The notes under the pieces: model-generated
The model's input: only the letters and a program-made list of their open reading frames with translations
The model's database searches: none
What the model was told of the DNA's origin: nothing
Part shown: one piece after another, positions 33,051 to 46,430 of the stretch
Numbering within the stretch: position 1 is the stretch's first letter
How the letters are laid out: the number at the start of each line of letters is the position of its first letter
Program-made: the position numbers and the translations under genes
NCBI RefSeq assembly: GCF_000004195.4
Contig: NC_030683.2
Span: forward strand, 90,315,410-90,379,409
Length of the DNA stretch: 64,000 bases
From: Xenopus tropicalis
Lineage: Eukaryota > Chordata > Amphibia > Anura > Pipidae
Direction: 5' to 3'

Positions 33051-35295
33051 TATTATCTCCTTAAACTGGGAGCAGCTTAGACACGCACTTCCATCTTGAG
33101 TCAATGAACAGGCAATGGAATCCTGTACAACACAGTTACCGCTGAGCAGAATTTCAAGATTTTCCATACCATGAGCAGTATTTGTATTGTGGAGACAATA
33201 GAGCAAGCTAGCTATTGGCTAACCCAGTGCAGATTACTATTTTGCAGCATTCTCTGTCTGTACATTTATTGCTTTGTCTCTAACACTTTAATATTCAAGC
33301 AGAAAGAAATCCTGCTGTGAGTGACCCCGAATGCCAAAAACATCAAAGATAAACATGTGCTGTGAAGCTCTTTGGGAAAACATCAAAGGGACAAGAACAT
33401 ACTGCTCAGAAGCCAAGGGTTGTGAATCGCAGCTGCAGAACATTGATAAAATGGTTGGGGTGACCCATATAGGAAACCCAACTTCTACTAAAATACAAAA
33501 AGCCAGGGAATCAAAAGTTTCCAGCCCATACCTAGAAACCCTCTAACTTGGATTCTCTGTGGTTTTTTGGTACCAGCACCCATGCAACAAGCTTTTATTA
33601 AACGTTACACCAAAATATAATTATTACATAAAAAATATGCATATGTTACAGTCTTGATGAGTAATTAGTCTAGCTTTGCATGACTTCTTGTAGTTCAGTG
33701 CAGCCAGCAGTAGGCATCAGTAGGGCTTAGCTTTTAACCCTTGCAACATGGAATATTAATCTGGAGGTGTTTGCTTTTGAATTAAAGGGCTACATATATA
33801 AAATCTAGATTATTAATGGCTCAACCCCTGAAACTTTATCTATTTGATTAAAATGAAATTTCATGGCTGCAACCTCACCATCTTATCAGTGAGTTCTTTG
33901 TCTATCCCTAAGTTCAGCTGACTAACAGCAGCGAATGGCATTTAGGTACAAGATGCAAGTATCAAATAGCGTGTAAAGATGTAAGTACTTCTATGAATAT
34001 CATTTGAAATTCTCTTTTTTGACTGCATTTTAGGGATAGTAAGAGGCATGTCTATTAGGGATTGAGGTCGGGGATCAGTGTAGATTAAAGTAAAGAGAGC
34101 TAATCACTTTGATAATCAATGTGATATGAGTTTTTTTATCCTGAATCAACAGTTTTCAGAATTTATAATAAAACAACCTCCAGAAAGTCATTTTACCATA
34201 GTTCATTTCTTCTATCAAAGATTTCTGTGCTTAACCCATTCATTATTTTTCTTAAATCCTGTAGAAATTGAGGACATTTGAGACTGCTATAGCGATCAGA
34301 GTAAGGGAGCTAAACTGTGATTTTATGTGATTGTTAAATATAATTTTTAATAAATGTGCCCATATATATCAAAACAAAATATAAGGAAATGTTGTGACTG
34401 TGCAGCCTGAAAACCAAGTAGCGTAAGCTTGGCTTCTGTGATTCTGTTTGTTTTTCAAGCCTATTAAAGATATGAAAACAAATTTCTGCTCATGCATTCG
34501 TTGGGGAAGTGTAAACAAGCAAGGGCCAAATGTTATTCAGAGCTGTATAAGCTGTATATATACCGACAGGATGAAAACCATTATCTAAAAATTAGTTCTG
34601 CTGGAGATTAATGTTTAAAACTACTGGTGTACGTGTTTTATTTTCTAATGTTTAAGTTTGTGGCCTTTCAATGCCATGTACTGGAAGCCAAAGCAAAATA
34701 TCTAGATGTGCGAGGTTCTGATAATCAACTCCCTTAGCATTAGGGCACTGGGTATAATATCTCTAGTTTGATGGAATGTTGATCAGTAGAATATGTTTGG
34801 AATTGGTTGGTCATTTGTGAGTCAGAAATAGGTTCATTTAAAAATAGAAAATCGGACATCACATTAATGGAAATCACTTCTTAAAATGCAGTTTTTAGGC
34901 AGGGACAGTTTTGTCTTCATCAGTTTGCCTGCCAATTATTGGAAGTGTCAATGAATTCTTCCACTTTGCTGAATGCTTAAATCAAGGCAGACAGCACTCC
35001 CAGCACAGGGCAGAAACCATTAGGACAGTAAATTTTATTCACAGCAGAGAATTTACCTTGAGTGACAACTGGAGAGAGAGGAAGCCTGCATTTGCCAATT
35101 ACTGTGCTTCTTGCATTAGCATCTAATGGCTGCTTGGATGGGAATTTGACCTCTTGACTGATGAGATAAGTGTCAACGTATCTAAAGCTCTGCAATAGGT
35201 TTTCTAACCATATTTTTATTTAAGGTACTAATAATGGTAGATTTAAAGTTTAGGTAATAGCAACTTTTGAAACAAAACAGGTTTTCAATGCAACT
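33051..35295. other. gene-free block
   Basis: No supported gene. A TTAATAAATGTGCCC motif near 34347-34361 looks like a solitary end of the GGGGC-class MITEs. Confidence 0.45.
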
Positions 35296-35580
35296 ACAGG
35301 TATGGAACCTGTTACCCAGAATGCTCGGGACCTGAGGTTTTCCGGATAAGGGATTTTTCCATAATTTGGATCTCCATACCTTAAGTCTACAAAACATTTA
35401 TTAAACCCAATATGATTGTTTTGCCTCCATATATTAGGTTAGATCAAGTAAAAGGTAATGGTTTTTTATTACAGAGAAAAAAGAATTTTTAAAAAACTGA
35501 TTTGTTTGGTTAAAATGGAGTCTGTGGGAGATGGCCATCCCATGGATAAGGGGTTTCCGGATAACAGATGCCATACCTGT
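35296..35580 (+). mobile_element. ACAGGTATGG-ended MITE, 285 bp
   Basis: ACAGGTATGGAACCTGTTAC at the left and GATAACAGATGCCATACCTGT at the right. Contains 'ggttttccggataaggga' and 'ataatttggatctccatacc' near the left, and 'atggagtctgtgggagatgg' near the right, in the order of the 39074 copy read in the opposite direction. No coding capacity. Confidence 0.8.
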
Positions 35581-36165
35581 AAAGGCCTTTAACTAACACC
35601 CGTTAGTAATATGGACCAATAATGTTGAACCACCAATGTATGCACTCTTTCTTAAAGAGTGATAATATAATATATAACTTCTCAGTAAGGTAATATTTTG
35701 TAACGCTCATAAATATGTTTTAAAATATTTGCACACTTTTATGGAACTGAAAATACTGGAAACCAATGAGCTCAAACCTATGGGTATAGTAATTTCACAT
35801 TTCCTCATTTATGACTGTACCTAAAATACATTTCTTATGGGTTAATTTCAATTGAGTTTAAACAAAGGAATTAGTTGTGTTAATCATCTATTATCACAGC
35901 ATTTACTGCATACCCAACAATTTGAAAGCTGAACTATAATGTATTGATTGGCCATAAATAAAATAAAACTGTGATAGGCTTGCATGCGCTGACATTATAC
36001 ATAAATCTATGACAGTTAATAAATGTGCCCCCTGGTATTATAGCACATTAGATCAATGTCAGTTACTGAGGTGAGGTTGTGGGGCCTTATCCAAATCTTG
36101 AGAATCTGATTGTATATTTTGAGTACTGGCTTTGGTTATATGTGTGACTTAAGTGGCTCCTCTGA
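35581..36165. other. gene-free spacer
   Basis: AT-rich; a solitary TTAATAAATGTGCCCCC end at about 36017-36033. Nothing else recognised. Confidence 0.5.
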
Positions 36166-36246
36166 CCCACTTCAACTATGAGTGATCAAGTATCACTCCT
36201 ACACTCGTACACTCGCAGCTTCACGATCACTCATAGTTGAAGTGGG
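36166..36246. repeat. perfect 22-bp inverted repeat (hairpin)
   Basis: Arms 36166-36187 and 36225-36246 are perfectly complementary (CCCACTTCAACTATG... outward to inward). The 37-nt loop carries a triple 'acactcg'-like repeat and a small GTGAT/ATCAC stem. Transcribed from either strand this would form an 81-nt hairpin. No terminal motif links it to the MITE families here. Confidence 0.75.
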
Positions 36247-39070
36247 GCATTGCTCAACTGTACATGCCATATATATGTTATTATACTCATCGGCTGTTGC
36301 CATACTGTATCTCTTGAATGAGGATGAAAAATTATCTGAAGTGTTAAGGCTTTTTAGAAATATATTCCTTTGAAATACCCAATAAATATGTAAGATATGT
36401 TTATACAAAGTCCATTTGTATCTACAGTTTCTCTTTAAAAAGAAGAATCATCACTGATTTTCAGTATATGTATAGAATTTACAGTATAATTGCTTGCTGT
36501 AAATATAGAACACTGTTTCTGTGAAGGTTACATTTTTCTGCTGTATAACATTTGCTTGAAAATGTGGAATATTTTCATAGGCAGCTATCCCAAAACCTCT
36601 GTCAGTGGTAATGACAAGTGATGAGCAAAACTGACATAGTGAAATTACACCAAAATGTATTGGAGTTAATGGGAAGATGAAATTACATTGAGGTTAAAAA
36701 GTCTTTAGTTCGACAATGGCATATTCATTGCCCTACCTTGTAAGGAAAGCTGCTTTCCACTATGCTAGTTCTTCAAAAAACACACTGACAGTTCCTTCGA
36801 TAGACAGAGGGAGGACTAGTGAGGGCTCTCATCCCATTGGATGATGTGGAAGGTAAGCGACTGATAATAATGATACATTATCTTCTGGTGCAACAGACCT
36901 TGTTTTTTTCAGCCAAACAGAATGCATACAGAAATTCTAGTTCAGATGTGAGAAACAGGCCAGTTATTACATACAGTATGTGTAAATGCCAATATGTGGA
37001 GAATGACTGCTCTTTTGAAAGATACACTCTAGACTTTGTCCTTATAAAAGTTAAACTCTGCATGTAAATGAGGTTTATATTCACTTTTATATTCAACACA
37101 TTTGTTCTCAAAATGATATTCAGTGTCTAAAATATTTATATCTGTGTCTTGTTCTGTTCCTTGCTACAAGTTTATCCTTGAATTTACTTGAAAGCCTCTT
37201 GGCCTTCAAACATTTGTTTTCAGCTGACACATTAGCCTGACTGAGCATGCTCAGATACTAAGGAATCTTAATAAGCATGGAATAGCTTGCCTTGTGTGAC
37301 TTTCTATCAAACAAGTCCTTCAAATGATATAAAATGGAGCAGTAATGCTTATTTTAAAAATGACCTCGTTGGAATGGAGAATAATCAGGGAACTTTACTA
37401 AGTAACAAATTAACAGGTCAAGTTTTCTATTCATTTGTGAGTTGTAAGTGGGAATAACATTGCATTATTGCATGCAGATAAAACCATGCTCACAAGCTTT
37501 AGAATATATGAGTTCAGAAAAGTTGAAAAACAATGCAACATCTTTATGCATAAATGTTGGTAAATAGGAAATGATAGATGGGATTTTCTATGCTAATATT
37601 TTACAAAAATAATAACCTGTTGTTTGTGTAATCCATACACATCTGGAAATAGAATTTTGAATACAAGGGCATTTGTACTGTAGATCTTTATTTATTGAGC
37701 AGGCCCCAGAACACATTGTCTCTACTGTGTGTCTCCTAATGCAATATACTATTTATGTTTTTGCTGATGGATGAGTTTACAGTGCGTGTTTCTGCTTGGA
37801 CAGTTCCGCAGTAAAATATTTAACTTCTGAGTTATGTATTTCCTTCTCCTGTTCAAAGAAGCTTTCATAACATAAAGATGTGATGGATGTTTGTTGTGTT
37901 GCTGAATGTCCCTGTTGTCTTAGAAACCCACAGGGGTAATGCCTGGTCATTTCAACCGCTCACTAAATGGAACATTCTTTGGCAGTTTTTCTAAGATCTT
38001 TTTTTGGGGGAGTTGTCTTTTAACATGAAATAAGGCTGGCACGTTTCAAACAGATTTGTAGCATATTTGAGAATCTATTGACATTTACACTAATCCACTT
38101 TAGGCATTTATTATGTGGAAAAAAGCAGACACTTTCTCAGAATTTGAGAAACTAAATTACTACTGTGCCAGGCTTCTCTTCCATGAAAAACAATATTAAC
38201 ACTTCACATATAAGAAAGAATATTTGAATTAAAAGAGTTTTGATATAAAATGTAGGTGTCGGAAAGCTTTAAACTTCTTAATTTGCATGAAACCCGAAAG
38301 AGGAAAGTATCAGTGGGAAGCAGAGTTTTCAGCACCATGGAGCTGTCCGGTGCAGCTCAGTGTAGCGGCTTCACTCAGTCAGCAGTTTGTGCTGTGCCAG
38401 ATTCATGTGCTGTACTGTGGCAGTTCCCCTTTAAAAGGCTTTTCATGTTTTATAAAATGGTCTGTTTCTGCAAATTTGTAATTGTTTATTTGTTTTTCAT
38501 TTTTAAATACTGGCCTTCCTTCCAGTTCAAGCCACTGCCCGGCTGGTAAATATCCAAATAATAGGTGAAATTCCAAACCAGACAGTTGTGAAAAAAGGTA
38601 AAGAAATTAAAAAAAAACACACACACAAAAATAAAAAATGAAGTGCAATTGCAAATCTTAGAATTGTGCAATATCAGTGTCTACATTATGCTTAAAGGTA
38701 ACTTTAAGGTGATCTATCCTGTTAAGGAATGCCTGGCCATTAGCTCAAATCTTGCTCTACAAATCAGTATAGAAAAAAGGGGGTCCTATTTGGTCCTACA
38801 ATCTGTCTGGAATTGTTCCATTAAATTTCCCATCCAAATAACAAGTAATTGATTATGTGCATTTGTAAAAAAAAATATATGTTTCTCTGTTTGTGTGTCG
38901 TGGTGGGGGAATGTGCAAGGATACCCAGCTCAGAAGGAACACAGTTTCTCTTGTTTTGTCTTAACCCCTTTAGCTTCATGATTTGTACCTGATGAGCTTA
39001 TGCCTGAAATTGTAGAATAACAGGCCTTAGGACTCAAAACAGTTGCACTTGGAGGATCTCATTAAAAACA
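36247..39070. other. gene-free block
   Basis: No supported gene. A frame at 38256-38549 (97 codons) lacks recognisable motifs. An AAGTGATGAGC near 36619 may be a relic of the TAGTGATGAGCG family. Confidence 0.4.
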
Positions 39071-39073
39071 TGT

Positions 39074-39402
39074 ACAGGTATGGGATCCCTTATCTGGAAA
39101 CCCTTTACCCAGAAAGTTCTGAATTATGCAAAGACCATCTCCCATAGACTCCATTATAAGCAAATAATTCTAATTTTTAAAAATGATTTCCTTTTTCTCT
39201 CTAATAATAAAACAGTACCTTGTACTTGATCCCAACTAAGATATAATTACTCCTTATTGGAGGCCAAACAAGCCTTTTGGGTTTATTCACTATTTAAATA
39301 ATTTTTAGCAGACTTAAATTATGGAGATCCAAATTATGGAAAGATCTCTTATGCAGAAAACCCCAGGTCCTGAGCATTCTGGATAACAGGTCCCATACCT
39401 GT
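39074..39402 (+). mobile_element. ACAGGTATGG-ended MITE, 329 bp, least rearranged copy
   Basis: ACAGGTATGGGATCCCTTAT at the left; GATAACAGGTCCCATACCTGT at the right. The uninterrupted centre 'actaagatataattactcct' shows the empty site for the insertion in 30555-31523. Confidence 0.85.
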
Positions 39403-39569
39403 ACCTGGAACAAAAATGTTTTATTCCGTCATATTGATTCATGTTAAAGAAGCAATATACATACATCTAATAAAAAGAACATAAGCTGAAAAAGTCCTTT
39501 TTCATCCAAGAACATGCTTTGTATTGCCCGACCAGGAGACATTCATTATACTGGGATGTCCCAAGACTA

Positions 39570-39763
39570 GGGGCATATTTATTATGCTGTGTAAAAAACG
39601 GTGAGAAAATTTGCCACACATCGCCAGGCTTCGCCGTGTAATAATGGCGTAAAAACGGCGTAATATCCGGCGTTCAGATGGCGATCTTTTCCATTTATTT
39701 TACATAGCTTTTTACTCCGTTTTTCCGGCGAATTAGTTTTACACAGCATAATAAATACGCCCC
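39570..39763. mobile_element. GGGGCATATTTATTATGC MITE, 194 bp
   Basis: Left GGGGCATATTTATTATGCTG and right CAGCATAATAAATACGCCCC pair over about 26 bp, extending through TGTGTAAAA. The interior is CpG-rich with CGCC/GGCG repeats (ACGGCGTAA, CCGGCG). Flanks CTA and TAA share TA only. GGGGC ends place it with the Harbinger-like group, tentatively. Confidence 0.75.
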
Positions 39764-39766
39764 TAA

Positions 39767-40343
39767 GACTGATCCCAATGGGTGGGAGTAACTTGGAAAG
39801 CAACATAATTCTTCGTTTGTAGTGTTTAATACAAATAAGAGGCAGTGTGCACAAATTAAACCAGCTGCCAGTCCACCTTTCAAATGCATGCCCAGTTTAT
39901 TGCACTTATGTTGAACACAGGTATTTATTGCCCCTTTAAGGAAATCAAGATAACTTAACAACTAGGTAATTGGGTTTTAAAATATTGATGGGCCTGTAAG
40001 TGATGTATCAAAGGAAGTGCTGCATGCAAACGGCTGATAAGAGCAGTCCAGAAATAATCAGATAAGGAAAAGTCCCTAAAGATTCTTTAGCAACCTGGCA
40101 CTACGATAATTCCAATGCAAAATAGGAATTTCCTATAAAAGTGACAGCGGGTGCATAGTGTTTGAGTACAGGTTACCTTGAGCTTGTAAAGATGAAGAAT
40201 GCAGAGTTCAGGCATTCGCTGTTCTGTCATACATATTGTAAAAATAAGTTTGGAAAACACGACGATAAAACTATGAATCTTTTCCTTTGTTATTGCTGAT
40301 TGGCAGCAACCAAAACCAACCAACTGCCTAATGTGTTTTTTTC
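39767..40343. other. gene-free spacer
   Basis: No supported gene or repeat. Confidence 0.5.
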
Positions 40344-40552
40344 ATTCTACTTGTGCATTATATATTAAATAATATACCCCCTATTGTAAAGTAGGATAAT
40401 GTAAGTCACCTAGCAGTTCCATGACCATGAAAAAGCACAAGGCTGATGGCCAAGTGCTTTTATACAGGACATGGAACTCCTTGGTGACTTATAATATCTT
40501 TATATTTTAAAATAGGGGGTCAATTATTCACTATATAATGCACAGGTAGAAT
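40344..40552. mobile_element. foldback element, 209 bp, arms about 95 bp
   Basis: ATTCTACTTGTGCATTATAT at the left and its complement at the right continue as paired blocks: ACCCCCTATT / AATAGGGGGT, GTAAGTCACC / GGTGACTTAT, GTTCCATG / CATGGAAC, AAAAGCAC / GTGCTTTT, around a loop of about 14 nt near 40453. Almost the entire unit is stem with small mismatches. Too short to code. Immediately followed by an AT microsatellite. Confidence 0.8.
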
Positions 40553-40590
40553 AAAAGTCATGTGACAGAAATTACATCACTAAGTACCAT

Positions 40591-40660
40591 TATCTATATA
40601 TATATTATTATATATATTATCTATATATATATATATATATTATATATATACACATATATT
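40591..40660. repeat. (TA)n microsatellite
   Basis: About 70 bp of TATATA with interspersed TTA and TATC steps. Confidence 0.85.
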
Positions 40661-41780
40661 AGTTTTATATATTTGTTTTTCAGCAGTGGCAGTTTTGTTC
40701 ATGTGATTGTTTGTAGATACTAATATGTATGGGTCATGCCAAAATGGTTCCAAGGACAATATAAAATGAAACCTTTCAAATAGTGAAGTAAAGGACCCAC
40801 ATTACCATAAAGAGCAATATAATGTTTGTTTGGCTTTACTGTGGAACAAGAAAAATCTCTCTGACCTGAATGTGTTTTCTTCTATTCCACAGCAGTGTAA
40901 TTTGTCTTTAATAAACATTGCTTAATACTACTTATATTTAACTGTATGGGTAAACTGGAAGCAGCGATGTAGTAAATTCAAAAGAGAATGAAAGAACATT
41001 ACAAAGAAAAATTGGTTAAAATCTATCAAATTGTTGTGAATTAAACATTTCACTTTGATACATCATGACAAATAAATAAGAAAAGAGCAACAAATTGCTT
41101 AATAAATGTAGGAAGTGTGAGAAACAATCATTGGCATCAAACAAATAATATTAGGTGCAAATAAATAGCAGAAAGAAGAATGCTTAGGTTTTATAGAATT
41201 ACCATAAAGTGGAATGAAAATTTGCTGGCGTTAGTTTAATGTAAAATACCAACAACAGCAACATGAATACATAAAGAGAAGTCATTTACAAATGCACTCT
41301 CAGTGTGGGATTTCTAAAATGGATGCCATGGAGAGTCCATAGCTACTCAATTCATTAAGCTAAAACACCAAAAGCTCTCCTAAAGTAGGTTCTATGACTA
41401 ACATTCTAGCAAGTCTATACCCTGAAAACCACAAAACCATTTCCAAACCCATTAAAGACAGCTATCCAGGAAGTTAAAAATACATATATGAATGTAGTTC
41501 ACAATAACAAACTAAATGTTCAAACTAATATCATTTATTACATCCACCAAAAAGTGAAAATCCTTCCTATCCCTTAAAAATATATAGCTAAAACCTATGA
41601 CAGGGGCCCCTCTTCATGTAGACAAAATATGGTAATGAACACAAATACAACACTATGGGGCATATTTTTAAAAGTGAAAAGCCACAACTATCTTTGCATT
41701 TCTATGGGATTTATATGGAGATCCACAGAGCATTAAAAAAGCATGGCACCTAACAGACAAGGACCACCTAAAAGTTGTTA
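40661..41780. other. gene-free spacer
   Basis: AT-rich. A solitary GGGGCATATTTTTAAA at 41658 resembles a Harbinger-like MITE end. No gene. Confidence 0.45.
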
Positions 41781-41788
41781 ATCTAGAA

Positions 41789-42087
41789 CAGGGGTCCCCA
41801 ACTTTACTTAGTCGTGAGCCACAGTCAAATGTAAAAAGACTTGGAGAGCAACACAAGCACCATAAATAAGGGCAAATAAGGGCTAAGATTGGCTATTAGG
41901 CAGCCTCTATGCACACTATCAGCTTACAGGGGGCTTTATTTGGTAGTAAATCTTGTTTTTATTCGACCAAAACTTGCCAACAAGTCAGGAATTCAACAAT
42001 AACTACCTGGTTTGGGGGCACTGAGAGCAACATTCAAGGGGTTGGTGAGTAACATGTTGCCCCTGAGCCACGGGTTGGTGATCACTG
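41789..42087 (+). mobile_element. hAT MITE, CAGGGGTCCCCAAC family, copy 1
   Basis: CAGGGGTCCCCAACTTTACT to GGGTTGGTGATCACTG, flanked by ATCTAGAA (41781-41788) and ATCTAGAG (42088-42095), seven of eight identical. The internal 'gagcaacatgttgc'-type phrase (gagtaacatgttgcccctgagcc) is shared with 46431-46651. No transposase. Confidence 0.88.
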
Positions 42088-42095
42088 ATCTAGAG

Positions 42096-43052
42096 TATGT
42101 GTTAATGGAGACCCTTCTGTGAATGATCACAAGAACTGCAGGAATAGTAAACCATCCATATGACACAGATTTTATGCATTCAGAGCAAGTGATTTCCATA
42201 GGAGATATCAGAATAACAAACCACTGTGTCAGTATGAAACTTACATGTAGAAGTGAAAAGAGACTAAATATATTTTGTCCACTCAGCAAAACCTACTTTC
42301 TGAAAACTGCATATTGCAAATGCGCCAACCCCAGCTAATTTATTGTCTTTATAAGTCTCCATCCAACAGTGCTGGGTCAATTACGAACTGATTGGTCTCA
42401 TGTTAATTAACCTGTCAGCGAAACATACAGTTTCAATTAATGTTTTTCTAGACAAAACATGGTGGTGGTGCTAATCCACACAAAATCTCTGCAATGCAAT
42501 TCGAAGCTGTGATAAGAAAGTCTAATAAAGCAGTAGCAAAAAGAAACAATAGCGCAGTGCTATATTCACTGGGTCCTGGGAGCTGATCTCTGACACGCAT
42601 ATATTACTTTGTACCTTCTAAAATCTAAATTGGGTACTGAGTTTTAAAATGGTCCAACTAAACAGTTCCTGCACTAATAGAAACACTTCTAATAATGTGT
42701 AAACTTTAAATGGAGCAGATGGTCACAACAGTACAATTAAATTTGATGAAAATATGGAGCACATGAGACCTTTCATGAAACGCTTTTATATGCTGGATAC
42801 ACTTTGGTCACTTGGGCTACGGAAGGGACATAACATTATTATATTCCACTTAAGTACATAGTTTGAAACTCCAAAGCCAGAAGCTGATCTTGAAAACCCT
42901 TACAGGTTTAAAAACAAACAGTATGTCCTATTAGAACCCACTCCACAGACCCACTCTGTGTAATTCTGGCCAACACTTTAAGAAATAAATGCTTGGCAAA
43001 GTAAACAAACATGAAACATTTATCTCTAATGTAACTGTGATGATAGGTGTAA
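42096..43052. other. gene-free spacer
   Basis: Unique sequence; nothing recognised. Confidence 0.5.
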
Positions 43053-43060
43053 ATAACAAA

Positions 43061-43275
43061 TAGTGATGAGCGAAATTTTTCAAAAATAATTGTTGCGTGC
43101 ATAAAAATGACTTTGTATTTTTTTTTTTACACGTGCGTCTTTTTTTTATGCGTGCATCATTTTTTTTATGCGATTCATTTTTCATTTTTCATGAATTTTT
43201 TGCCGTTTCGCAAATTTTTTCAAAGTTTGGCAAATTTTTCAGCAAAGCAAAATGGGACAGATTAGCTCATCACTA
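43061..43275 (+). mobile_element. hAT-type MITE, TAGTGATGAGCG family, copy 6
   Basis: TAGTGATGAGCGAAATTTTT to GATTAGCTCATCACTA, with a perfect 8-bp duplication ATAACAAA (43053-43060, 43276-43283). The interior has T-runs separated by GCGTGCAT / ACGTGCGTC. Confidence 0.9.
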
Positions 43276-43283
43276 ATAACAAA

Positions 43284-46200
43284 CGCTATTATGGCTAGTA
43301 TGAAATAGTAAAAGAAGGTAAGAGTAAACCTTTAACCCCATTTGCACAAAGAATGCCATTTGGATAAAGAAATCACGTGAGAGTTTGGGTTGGTTTTAGG
43401 ATCTTAAGGGTGAAGACACACAGGGCGATTTTTAAAAAGTTGCAGTGGCTAATTGGCGCATAGCTCAAAGCCCTAAAGTTCAGCTTAAGGCTTGAGCATT
43501 CTTAAATGTGCTACCAAGAGTCCATACTTGTAAAGTGCTAAAAGTGGCTCTGCAGAACCAATATTTGTAATGATGATACTGTGCATGATTAGCTTTAGCA
43601 CTGTATATAACATGCCAGTTTCACAGTAATAGTGTAAAGTACTGTGCATACCACACATTTTACACATTAAATAACACAATACATGCCTGATACAATTCCT
43701 GATTGATTTTAGTGATATTATGAATGTAGCTTTGCTGAAATTAAATGTTGCATGTTGCACAGCAGGGTAAGTAAAGAATTCACAGAGACTTGCAGTAATT
43801 GGAGCCAAGTTTGCCTTAGTTTGCTAACCAACAGAGACCAATAAATGTTTGCTTTCAATGTTCTACCTGCATAAGATCAGTAAAAGCTCACTGCTAACAG
43901 GTTGCCAACGCTCGCTGTACCAGACATATGACATATCCCCACAAATATAGGACTATACCGCACATTCATTGGAAAAAAGAAGATGGCATTATAATTCAGA
44001 CATATATAACTTGGGCAATATAGCCAAGCTGATAGAATAATACATACTGCAAAGTCAATTATCCACCATTGAAACTGGTAGTGAAGATCAGCTGCACAAT
44101 TTCCAGCAGAGTAATATGAAGCATGGCCAAGTCTATAGCAGTTAAATGATATTCTGCTGAATGATAAAGGCCTGTAATAGAGTTTAAAGTGAAGCAAAGC
44201 AAGACGGTTTTACAGGCATAATTTCAATCATATCGCAATGAGCTACCTCCCGTGAGGCTGCCCAGACAGTGAACTGTTATCAGACGCAAAAGGCGACCAT
44301 TCATTAGGTGCATCGGTGTCATTTCATTGCGAATTCCAAATTGGTATTTAAAGTCCGGCTCAATACTTTGCATTTTCGTAGAATTGTTTTTCCCGTGGAA
44401 ATATAAATTATTCAGTGGACTATTGATATCATTTATCTATCAAATGTAATTTGCTGATGCTATTGTGTGCTTCGTACAAGAAGAATACTGAGCGAGCCAA
44501 ATTTCCATGTTAATGTTTCTGTGTGCGTTCTAGCCTTGTTACGGGGAAGAATGTATACGAGCCAATACATTATTGATAGCGGTCTGCGGCCATGTCTACC
44601 TGCTGCTGCTCAGCTTACTGTACATGCTGAATAAAACATGAATAAACACAGGAGATCACAGGGAATTCTTTGAGGACTAAAGAAGTACAGAGAAATCTTC
44701 ATGTAGCAAGAAAAGTACAATTTAGAGAAACATTTTTTTCCTTTTTAAATTTGAACTAAGAACTGAGAACTAATATTAAAATATCTGTGTCTTTAATTAC
44801 CTCCTCTTTATGACTAAAAGTATAGGTTAATAAATGAATGGATACTTTTTGTGGCATATTTCAATTTAAAGGAAATGTATAATCCCAAGCCACTTCCCAC
44901 CATTCGTGTTAATTCAAGCATTTGTGCGCTTTCCTTCATCTTTTTAATTGCCTTTTAAAAAAACAAATTGGTAACTCAAGCATGCAGACCCACCAGTCAG
45001 ACTCCTGTGTAAGAAAACCAGGTGCCCCATATTTGACCGTCTTTCCAACAGTGTGTTAAATATCTCTCTGCTCCAGTGGTTCAAACAAGCAAAGATGTTT
45101 TTAAATGTCCCTGTGTACTTTGCACCTCTTAATATGAAACTTGGCAATATTACATTCTGTGTGTCCTTCAGTATGTATCTGAGCTGCCATTTGAGAAAGA
45201 AGTGGCAAAATGAAAATGCCTTAATTAGAGCCTTTTTAACATTTGTGATATAGAAAACACCCAGAATATAATGAACATGTCAGAAAGATGTCCCTCTCCA
45301 GGCTGTGTTCAGGCAGGAACCTGCTGAGTTCTAAACTTAAATAGGTATTCACTTAATCTTTACACCCTACTGATGTATGGATCCCCAAGGTGGGGTCCTT
45401 CATTCGTAAGTGGATATTTTTGGCTGCAAGTTAGCTTTTTACAGGAATTTGCTTATTTATGTTGGTTTGGAACTGTCATTGCTCCACTGGAATGTTTTCA
45501 TTGGTCTGTGTTTCGGTTGACCTGACTGTACTTCTAGACATGATAAAGTGAGCTGAAATGTGCAACTAAGTAGATGAAGAGCACCATATGGGCAGCCACC
45601 AGGGGTTAGCAAGTACAGGGAGTAAAGCACACCCATGGTCAGAAAGCATTTAGATGGTCAACAATGATAATTGGGTTAATGGGCAATTTGGCAGGAACTA
45701 TACATCATAAATTAAATATAGTTTCCAAAACTGTACTGTATGCAGGAGGCTATGATGCTCAAGCATTGTACTTCCAGCATGGAATCTGATCTGTAGTGAA
45801 TCTTGAGGCACAATCTGGATTACATATTTTACATATATTATAAGCTTTATGCAATTCTTGCCCTCTGTGGTACAAACTTCTAGACTTATTTTGCCTATTC
45901 CCTAGTGCCACAGAGGGGATGAAAAACATACCATCTTGTAAATGGTCCCATGTGTGTCTCCCATCAAGATTTAAAAAAGAAAGGAGAGAAGCCTCAGCCC
46001 AAATGTTTGACTCTACAGCGGTCTAGAAAGGTAACTGAAAAATGTCATTATAAAGGCTAGACAAAGTCCCATACTGTATGCTAGAAACAGCCTTGTGTAC
46101 AGGACTCTTTCAGTGCTTCCCTGGAAATGCATTTGCTTGTTCACATCAGTTTTACTCCAATTGAAAGCTTTAATGAGAAGTTACTGCTGAACTTGGAGAA

Positions 46201-46422
46201 CTGTCTTGGACTGTGGGTTAGAAACCAAGAAGAGAAATGATTACCCTAATGACTGGCTTCTTCTGTGTCATTTTGTCCATCAGGTTACTTCACTAATTGT
46301 GAACTGTTTTTTTTATTCATAGACCAATTTATACTGTATATAGTTAGAGAAGCAGTTCATGTTTTTTTCTGAAAGTTATTATATAGTGGTAGCCAAAAAG
46401 TTTCATCCAAACAGTGATGAAT
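43284..46422. other. gene-free block, partly candidate conserved non-coding DNA
   Basis: No supported gene. 44230-44640 is repeat-free with balanced composition and dispersed CpGs, unlike the AT-rich background, and is flagged in the findings. A TTAAAGGAAATGTATAATCC start at 44867 hints at a decayed TTAA-type MITE without a matching end. Confidence 0.4.
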
Positions 46423-46430
46423 TTGTAGAC

